In this document: positions 22,513-27,425 of the stretch, in pieces
Position numbering within the stretch: position 1 is the stretch's first letter
Layout: each line of letters opens with the position of its first letter
DNA from: Bacteroidales bacterium
GTDB taxonomy: Bacteria; Bacteroidota; Bacteroidia; Bacteroidales; UBA932
NCBI GenBank assembly: GCA_017429885.1
Contig: JAFROA010000352.1
Coordinates: 1 to 27,425 of the forward strand
DNA: 27,425 nt
Reading direction: 5' to 3'
Program-made: the position numbers and the translations under genes
Notes under the pieces: generated by a model
The model's input: the letters and a program-made list of their open reading frames with translations, nothing else
The model's database searches: none
What the model was told of the DNA's origin: nothing

Positions 22513-23260
22513 CCACATCCAGGACCATCATCAACGCGAATCCGATGGCGAATCCTATGGTGGCGACATTGGAGTGCTCCCCTTGTGAGGCCTCCGGAAC
22601 CAGTTCCTCGACCACCACATAGAGCATAGCGCCCGCTGCGAATGACAGCAGGTAGGGCATGATCGGCGTCACGGCCGAGGCGAGCAGGATAACAAGGGCC
22701 CCGCCGATCGGCTCGACTATGCCACTGAGAGCTCCGATACCAAAAGCCTTCCAACGGCTGTTACCAGCTGCCCGTAGCGGCATGGATATTATCGCCCCTT
22801 CCGGGACGTTCTGGATCGCTATTCCCAGCGAAAGAGCCAGCGCTCCGGCGACTGTCATCCCCGCTCCGCCGCTCAAGGCGCCAGCCACAGCCACTCCCAC
22901 CGCCATTCCTTCAGGGAAGTTGTGTATGGTGACGGCAAGGGCGAGCATCGTGGTTTTAGACAGTTTGCTCTTCGGCCCCTCCGGGCCGCCGACGGGATGG
23001 AGATGAGGTGTGACCTGGTCAATCAACAGCAAGAAAGCGAAGCCGCCCAATAGGCCGACGGTAGCGGGCCATACACCTCCCGATTCCATCCCGGGGATGA
23101 GCAGGGACCACACCGAGGCCGCGACCATCACGCCGGAAGCGAACCCGAGCAAGACCTTCTGCAACGCCTCCGGCATCGCCTTCCTCATGAAAAAGACGAA
23201 TCCGGAACCCAGGGCGGTACCAAGGAAAGGAATCAGGAGCGCAAGTAATGTGTTACTCAT
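22502..23260 (-). CDS. ZIP-family metal transporter, GufA-like
   Basis: A 252-residue polytopic protein with about eight hydrophobic helices. The metal-site helices carry IHNFPEGMAVG (TM4) and IQNVPEGAIIS (TM5); the His/Gln pair is the GufA-type arrangement (as in the structurally known Bordetella ZIP protein), and VVEELVPEAS supplies a further Glu. A His-containing loop (TPHLHPVGGPEGPKSK) joins TM3 and TM4, as usual for metal-handling loops. Predicted import of zinc or a similar divalent cation across the inner membrane. It is convergent with the response-regulator gene and has its own promoter. The specific metal cannot be read. Confidence 0.93.
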   Translation of the reverse strand: MSNTLLALLIPFLGTALGSGFVFFMRKAMPEALQKVLLGFASGVMVAASVWSLLIPGMESGGVWPATVGLLGGFAFLLLIDQVTPHLHPVGGPEGPKSKLSKTTMLALAVTIHNFPEGMAVGVAVAGALSGGAGMTVAGALALSLGIAIQNVPEGAIISMPLRAAGNSRWKAFGIGALSGIVEPIGGALVILLASAVTPIMPYLLSFAAGAMLYVVVEELVPEASQGEHSNVATIGFAIGFALMMVLDVVMG

Positions 23261-23282
23261 ATCGTGTTATCTTCCAATACCG

Positions 23283-23290
23283 CGAAGGTA
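23283..23290 (-). promoter_or_regulatory. Variant -7 element of the ZIP gene
   Basis: Minus-strand TACCTTCG fits TAnnTTCG, 22 nt upstream of the ATG at 23260. It is identical to the element before the hydrolase operon (11466-11473). Confidence 0.4.
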
Positions 23291-23451
23291 ACACTTTGTC
23301 GCCGCAACCAGGTAGCGAATCGCTCTTTTTTATCATGAATATTCCGGCGTTTCGTCGACGGAATCACGGCGTTCGTTGAAAACCAGCCCCTCGCTGGCGC
23401 TGTTGGTTTAGTTTTTGGTTAAACAATCATCGTTTTTAAAACCAAATAGTC

Positions 23452-25497
23452 ATGAGAAAGCACATCATATTCATTCTCGCCGCGGCGGTCGCTGCGGCAG
23501 GTTGCGAGCAAGACCAATTCATGTTCGACCCTTTCGACAACGGTGAATCGCCATTCAATCAACAGTCGGTCTCCAGCCTGAAAGACCCGGGACTGACATG
23601 GAGCGCCAACTCTTCCGAGGCCACGATAGGCTCCGTCAACAGTTTCCCCACACTCACCAACACCTACGGCGTGAGCGTCACCTATTCATCCTCAAATCCC
23701 GGGGTTGCGACCATCAACGAGAGCGGGGTCATCACCCTCGTCGCCAGCGGGTCCACACAGATCTCAGCCTCATCATCAGCCAGCGAGACCTATTCGGCAT
23801 CCAACGCCTCCTATGTCCTGACCGTTCTTGCCTCGACGACAAGCGATCCTGGCGACAATTCACTCACTTTCGCCTCCACCGGCGACACCTCGTCCGAGGA
23901 CGACATCTCGAACACCACCTTCAAGGGCAGGATCACCATAACATATTCAGATTCCGGAGGAGCCACCGTTGACGGCGACACCTACGGCTATGTCTCAGTG
24001 AGCGGGAATAAAGTCACGGTGAACAACACCGGCGGCGAGGCCCTCATCTACGAGCTCACCGGAACCACCTCCAACGGCTTCTTCAAGGTCTACGGGGAGA
24101 AGAAACAGGCCATAGTCCTTAACGGGGTCAAAATAACCAACCCTGACGGGGCCGCTGTCAACAACCAGAACAAGAAGCGCACGTTCATTGTGGTCAAGGG
24201 CACCAACACCCTCTCCGACAGCGCCTCGGCGACCTATGCGGTTGAAGGCGAGGAGGATCAGAAATCCGTGCTGTTCAGCGAGGCGCAGCTGGTCTTCAGC
24301 GGAAGCGGTCTACTCACGGTGAACGCGCTTAACACCAAGGGTAAATCAGCCGTCATCTCAGACGACTACATCCGCGTGATGAACAGTCCAACCATCAAAG
24401 TGAACGCCGGAAGCGGCGCGGGCCACGGATTCAGGGGCAAGGACTATGTCCAGCTTTCCGAGGGCGCCCTGGTCGTCTCGACGGCGGCCGCCATGAAAAA
24501 GGGAATCAGCTCCGACGATTATGTCATTGTCGAGGGCGGCACCCACATAGTCACGGTGACCGGAGGAGTCGCCTATGACGACGAGGACTCTGAATACACC
24601 GGCACGGCCGGCGTCAGGGCCGACAACTACTTCGCGATGACCGGCGGCTCGCTCACTATAAAGAACACGGGCGACGGAGGCAAGGGCATCAGCGCCGGAA
24701 GCTATGATTATGATTCCGAAAAGCACACGCTCTCAGATAGTTACATCTCGGGAGGGACACTCTCCGTCACCACGACAGGTAAAGAGAAGAACGATGTGTC
24801 CGCTAAAGGGATAAAGATCGGCTGGGTCACAAAGAGCGGCAGCGGCAACAACGCCAGGGTCACGGCGTACGCGGGCAAGCTCATCATCAGCGGAGGCTCT
24901 GTGACGGTGAGCAGCGCCAACGGCGAAGGCCTCGAGGTCAAAGGCGACCTGACTTTTGACGGAGGCGAGACCTATGTCACGTCCTCCAAGGACGACGCGA
25001 TCAACTGCCAGGGAGACATGACTGTGAATAAGGGATTCGTCTATTCATTCTCCTCCGGCAACGACGCCATGGACTCCAATGGCAACACAAAGATCAATGG
25101 AGGCTTTGTGATGGCGATCTGCGCGAAAGGAAGCCCGGAAGTGGCCATCGACGCGAACACCGAGGGCGGGAAGAAACTCTACATCAACAGCGGCGCCACG
25201 ATCGTGGCCTACGGTGGCCTTGAGAACGGCTACTCCGCGTCACAGACCATCTATAGCATGAGCGGGACAGCGGGCGCCTGGAACGCGTTGTACAGCGGCA
25301 AGGCCTTCCTGGCTGCCTTCAAGGCCCCGTCCAACATATCCACCTTCATCGTCACCGCCCCATCGCTTTCAAGCGGCTACAAGGGCGTGAGCGTGAGCGG
25401 AGAGGCTAAATGCGGCGGGATCTGGGCGACTGGAGGCATCTCAGGAGGATCCTCGGTCAGTCTGTCAAAATATTCAGGCGGCGGCTGGGGACGGTAA
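23452..25497 (+). CDS. Cthe_2159-type carbohydrate-binding lipoprotein, one Big_2 repeat
   Basis: A 681-residue paralogue of the 15069 gene. The lipobox is AAAGC (Cys18), followed by EQDQ. One Big_2-type repeat (about 47-126: LTWSANSSEATIG, FPTLTN, VTYSSSNPGVATI) is followed by the beta-helix-like binding region with KKGISSDDYVIVEGG, GVRADNYFAMTGG, KGISAGSYDYDSE, DDAINCQGDM and EVAIDANTEGG, nearly identical in order to its paralogue. It ends in a short Gly-rich YSGGGWGR rather than the long Gly/Pro tail. It is separated from the operon by the convergent ZIP gene and has a 191-bp AT-rich upstream region, so it is transcribed separately, perhaps under the same two-component system. Confidence 0.9.
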   Translation: MRKHIIFILAAAVAAAGCEQDQFMFDPFDNGESPFNQQSVSSLKDPGLTWSANSSEATIGSVNSFPTLTNTYGVSVTYSSSNPGVATINESGVITLVASGSTQISASSSASETYSASNASYVLTVLASTTSDPGDNSLTFASTGDTSSEDDISNTTFKGRITITYSDSGGATVDGDTYGYVSVSGNKVTVNNTGGEALIYELTGTTSNGFFKVYGEKKQAIVLNGVKITNPDGAAVNNQNKKRTFIVVKGTNTLSDSASATYAVEGEEDQKSVLFSEAQLVFSGSGLLTVNALNTKGKSAVISDDYIRVMNSPTIKVNAGSGAGHGFRGKDYVQLSEGALVVSTAAAMKKGISSDDYVIVEGGTHIVTVTGGVAYDDEDSEYTGTAGVRADNYFAMTGGSLTIKNTGDGGKGISAGSYDYDSEKHTLSDSYISGGTLSVTTTGKEKNDVSAKGIKIGWVTKSGSGNNARVTAYAGKLIISGGSVTVSSANGEGLEVKGDLTFDGGETYVTSSKDDAINCQGDMTVNKGFVYSFSSGNDAMDSNGNTKINGGFVMAICAKGSPEVAIDANTEGGKKLYINSGATIVAYGGLENGYSASQTIYSMSGTAGAWNALYSGKAFLAAFKAPSNISTFIVTAPSLSSGYKGVSVSGEAKCGGIWATGGISGGSSVSLSKYSGGGWGR

Positions 25498-25499
25498 AA

Positions 25500-25823
25500 T
25501 CACCTTTTCCCCTTTCGCCTGAGGGACTCGTAGTAAGCGTGACGCTTGGGATTCTCCGGGAACCATCCTTTAAGGACACGGTTCTCCTGGTGACCCATCT
25601 CGAGGATCCCCCAGAAGGACGAGAAAGCGAATCCCCCGAGAATCGTGGATACGGTCTGGTTGGGGATAAACAAGGAGACTGTGGCTAATAGGATTCCGGC
25701 GACAAGCCAGACCCACCAGCTCTTCCTTCCCCAATAATACTCCATCTTGATGACAGCGGGGTGACATATCCCTATGCACAGGAACATGGCAGCGCCGACA
25801 ATAATACCGTGAAAACTCATCAT
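25500..25823 (-). CDS. DUF4491 small membrane protein
   Basis: A 107-residue protein with three hydrophobic helices (about 5-25, 38-58, 58-76). FHGIIVGAAMFLCIGICHP, VIKMEYYWGRK, FAFSSFWGILEM and KGWFPENPKR match the DUF4491 pattern. Two adjacent ATGs (25823 and 25820) could start it. It is convergent with the carbohydrate-binding gene, the two stops being only 2 bp apart. Function of the family is unknown. Confidence 0.87.
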   Translation of the reverse strand: MMSFHGIIVGAAMFLCIGICHPAVIKMEYYWGRKSWWVWLVAGILLATVSLFIPNQTVSTILGGFAFSSFWGILEMGHQENRVLKGWFPENPKRHAYYESLRRKGKR

Positions 25824-25883
25824 TTTAACAATAACATGTGACAGCTCATCACTGTTGCCTGAATAGTATCTTGGCTCCCATTT

Positions 25884-25916
25884 TTTGTAAAGTTAATGAA
25901 AAAGTGCCTATATTCG
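25884..25916 (+). promoter_or_regulatory. Promoter of the DUF5683-like gene
   Basis: TTTG at 25884-25887 and TATATTCG at 25909-25916 are 21 bp apart, a good Bacteroidota promoter with the TTCG variant of -7. The start near 25922 gives a ~50-nt leader that is AT-rich just before the ATG. Confidence 0.6.
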
Positions 25917-25972
25917 CGAGCCAAAATGAGAAATAGAACCGACTGTTTTATTTTTTACCAATATTCAAGAAA

Positions 25973-26563
25973 ATGAAAAAGTTTTTATTTGTTGCCATTC
26001 TTCTCGTCGCGGGGATGTCTGTGATGTCCGCTCAGGTCAGCCCTGGCATGAAGTACCGTGAGCTCAAATCCCAGTACAGCGCGAGGCAGTACGTCAAACA
26101 GGCCACCGACCCTTATTCCCCGGGCTGGAGCGCTTTCGCCTCTTACGTTGTTCCCGGTTTGGGCCAGGCTCTCTCCCGTGAGACCGGACGCGGCCTCCGC
26201 TTCTTCCTCACCAGCACCGCCATCAGCGCTTTCGGTTACTATGAGGCTGACAAGCTTATGGACAATATCGTGAAAGACGCCAGCGGCAATTATGTCAAAG
26301 ACTCTGACGGCAGCTACCAGTTCACTGACAAGGACGCCGCCAAGAAACAGATAATCTCCCTTTGCGCCGCCGGACTGTCAGAGTTGATCGTGTGTGTGTG
26401 GTCATGCGCCGACGCCGCCAAGGTCGCCAAGGTCAAGAACCTCTATTCCCGCGATCTCAACAAGTATTCCGTGGAGCCGAGCCTCTATCCTTCGGTCCAG
26501 ACCATCCAGGCCGGAGACAGCTACCGTCTCGCCCCCGGAATGACCCTCGCCCTTAAATTCTAA
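25973..26563 (+). CDS. Secreted DUF5683-like membrane-associated protein
   Basis: A 196-residue protein with signal peptide MKKFLFVAILLVAGMSVMSA. The mature part has WSAFASYVVPGLGQALSRET, a 'S...PG.GQ' helix pattern known from DUF5683-type proteins, then a second hydrophobic helix (FFLTSTAISAFGYYEADKL) and a third (ISLCAAGLSELIVCVWSCAD). The C-terminus ends in a strand-like GMTLALKF. It may be an inner-membrane or envelope protein with hairpin helices. Its own promoter and a strong terminator follow, so it is monocistronic. Function unknown. Confidence 0.8.
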   Translation: MKKFLFVAILLVAGMSVMSAQVSPGMKYRELKSQYSARQYVKQATDPYSPGWSAFASYVVPGLGQALSRETGRGLRFFLTSTAISAFGYYEADKLMDNIVKDASGNYVKDSDGSYQFTDKDAAKKQIISLCAAGLSELIVCVWSCADAAKVAKVKNLYSRDLNKYSVEPSLYPSVQTIQAGDSYRLAPGMTLALKF

Positions 26564-26579
26564 GGATTATCCCTTTCAT

Positions 26580-26614
26580 AAAAGAGGGTGACCTTTTGGG
26601 GCCACCCTCTTTTG
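26580..26614 (+). terminator. Intrinsic terminator after the DUF5683-like gene
   Basis: AAAAGAGGGTG (26580-26590) pairs perfectly with CACCCTCTTTT (26603-26613) around a 12-nt loop, giving an 11-bp stem with a T run, 17 nt past the stop. Because the stem begins with A's, it could also terminate the convergent gene at 26630. Confidence 0.85.
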
Positions 26615-26629
26615 TATTCCTATTTATCG

Positions 26630-27061
26630 TTATCTCAAGCTGTCAAATCGCCTGAGATTCCGGATGGATTGAGCGAGGGTGACGCAGAGGCAGATGGCGC
26701 AGGCGGCGAAGACCAGGATAAGGGCGACAGGTCTATTTCCCGCCACGGCGATAGCGATGAACGCCAAGAGGCCGAGGATGGCGGTAGCGGTGCTGAATAA
26801 TGTGATGATAATGCTTTGACGCTTCTCCGCCCTGGCTACTACACTCTCGTCGTCGGCGCTATTCCTTATTCTTTCAAGCTTGCGGTAAGAGAAGATCCTG
26901 AAAGTGCAGTTCACAGCGATAAACAAGAACACGAGGGCTTGGGCGGTACTGTCGTGCCCCATGATACAGTCTCGAAGCACATAGGCGAACATCACGTAGC
27001 CGATAACAGCTCCGATAACATTCGCGGCCATCTTTGACTTGGTGAAGTTTGAGTAATCCAT
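26630..27061 (-). CDS. Four-helix integral membrane protein, unknown function
   Basis: A 143-residue protein with four hydrophobic helices near 10-30, 40-58, 85-106 and 110-132. A charged cytoplasmic loop (RKLERIRNSADDESVVARAE) separates the two hairpins, and the ends are basic. No signal peptide and no known motif. It is convergent with the preceding gene (shared terminator) and divergent from the beta-helix gene, so it is probably transcribed alone. Confidence 0.72.
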   Translation of the reverse strand: MDYSNFTKSKMAANVIGAVIGYVMFAYVLRDCIMGHDSTAQALVFLFIAVNCTFRIFSYRKLERIRNSADDESVVARAEKRQSIIITLFSTATAILGLLAFIAIAVAGNRPVALILVFAACAICLCVTLAQSIRNLRRFDSLR

Positions 27062-27085
27062 ATTGGTCTTGCAGGTTTATTTATC

Positions 27086-27106
27086 CAAATATAATGATTA
27101 TCTTTA
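27086..27106. promoter_or_regulatory. Back-to-back -7 elements in a 49-bp divergent gap
   Basis: On the minus strand TATATTTG (27093-27086) serves the membrane-protein gene at 27061. On the plus strand TATCTTTA (27099-27106) is a one-mismatch -7 element five bases from the ATG at 27111. The two promoters lie only 5 bp apart at their -7 elements, so they would compete for polymerase. Confidence 0.45.
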
Positions 27107-27110
27107 GGAT

Positions 27111-27425
27111 ATGAAAAAACTACCGGTGAGAATAGGGATCGCGGCGGCGATCCTGTCATCGCTGCTTTCGGCCAGCGTTGTCACCCATGCCCGTACTTTC
27201 AAGGTAAGTCGGACTTCCTCGTTGATCCGCGCTGTCGAAAAGGCCGGTGAGGGAGACACCATCGTCCTGCGGAAAGGTGTCTATCGTCTTGACGAGACCT
27301 TAACGATCGAGGGAAAGACCGGTCTCGTCATCCGGGGCGACAGGGCCTGCCTCAACGGCGGTGTGAGGATACCGCTCCGCCGTCTCCGCCGGGTCAGTCA
27401 AAAGGACGGGGACTTTGCCAAAGGC
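27111..27425 (+). CDS. Secreted beta-helix-type protein, 5' part only
   Basis: 105 codons from the ATG to the window edge, all open. Residues 1-~28 are a signal peptide (MKKLPVRIGIAAAILSSLLS...THA). The mature start, SLIRAVEKAGEGDTIVLRKG then VYRLDETLTIEGKTGLVIRG, is the first turns of a right-handed parallel beta helix, as in pectate-lyase-like and chondroitinase-B-like proteins: 'l..Ai..A..GD.I.l..G.Y.......i.g..gi.i.G'. The rest is outside the window, so catalytic residues cannot be assessed. Likely a polysaccharide lyase, glycosidase or carbohydrate-binding protein. Confidence 0.8.
   Translation, partial: MKKLPVRIGIAAAILSSLLSASVVTHARTFKVSRTSSLIRAVEKAGEGDTIVLRKGVYRLDETLTIEGKTGLVIRGDRACLNGGVRIPLRRLRRVSQKDGDFAKG

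Noticed and set aside
22800..22835. Gln instead of His in the second ZIP motif (QNVPEG)
   Set aside because: This is the normal arrangement in GufA-type ZIP transporters, so it is not a lost site.

Overview
The window looks like a chromosomal segment of a fairly GC-rich Bacteroidota (Bacteroidales-type) genome. The evidence is the -7 promoter element TAnnTTTG (or TAnnTTCG) with an upstream TTTG, the near absence of Shine-Dalgarno sequences, lipoproteins with acidic residues after the lipobox cysteine, a CarboxypepD_reg/plug outer-membrane receptor, and families mostly known from this phylum (PepSY-like, DUF4491, DUF2490, LytS/LytTR pairs). Species cannot be fixed from sequence alone.

Region 1 (1-716) holds decaying gene fragments on the minus strand, including an HD-domain protein with an internal deletion. 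Region 2 (717-5150, minus) is a probable four-gene operon: TonB-receptor-like protein, double flavodoxin-fold oxidoreductase, zinc-ribbon protein broken by an early TAA, and isochorismatase-like hydrolase. A divergent TetR-type regulator with a second, sigma-4-like HTH at its C-terminus (5378-6298) is the likely controller; a palindromic element lies in its leader. Region 3 (6332-8640) has a gene remnant, a Fic/winged-helix protein whose promoter carries 21-bp-spaced repeats that recur at the same spacing inside its own coding sequence, a small Cys-containing protein, and a SAM methyltransferase.

Region 4 (8800-11386, minus) has a PepSY-like lipoprotein, an outer-membrane barrel, a small secreted protein and an AraC regulator. 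The AraC gene is divergent from region 5 (11478-14874, plus): two tandem alpha/beta hydrolases with a cysteine at the nucleophile elbow (the second with an apparent frameshift in its signal peptide), a short truncated-looking secreted protein, and a DUF362 lipoprotein.

Region 6 (15069-25497) is the most system-like part. It is a tightly packed plus-strand run of a Big_2/Cthe_2159-type carbohydrate-binding lipoprotein, a secreted repeat protein, a VTC-domain polyphosphate-polymerase-like protein, a DUF4956 membrane protein, a DUF2490 outer-membrane protein, a LytS-type histidine kinase and a LytTR response regulator. A convergent GufA-like ZIP metal transporter follows, then a second Cthe_2159-type lipoprotein paralogue. 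I read this as a regulated envelope module joining surface carbohydrate binding to a VTC/DUF4956 inner-membrane pair; the actual product is unknown.

Region 7 (25500-27425) contains a DUF4491 protein, a DUF5683-like protein with a clear terminator, a four-helix membrane protein, and the start of a secreted beta-helix-type protein running off the end. No rRNA, tRNA, CRISPR array, intact transposase or integrase was recognised.
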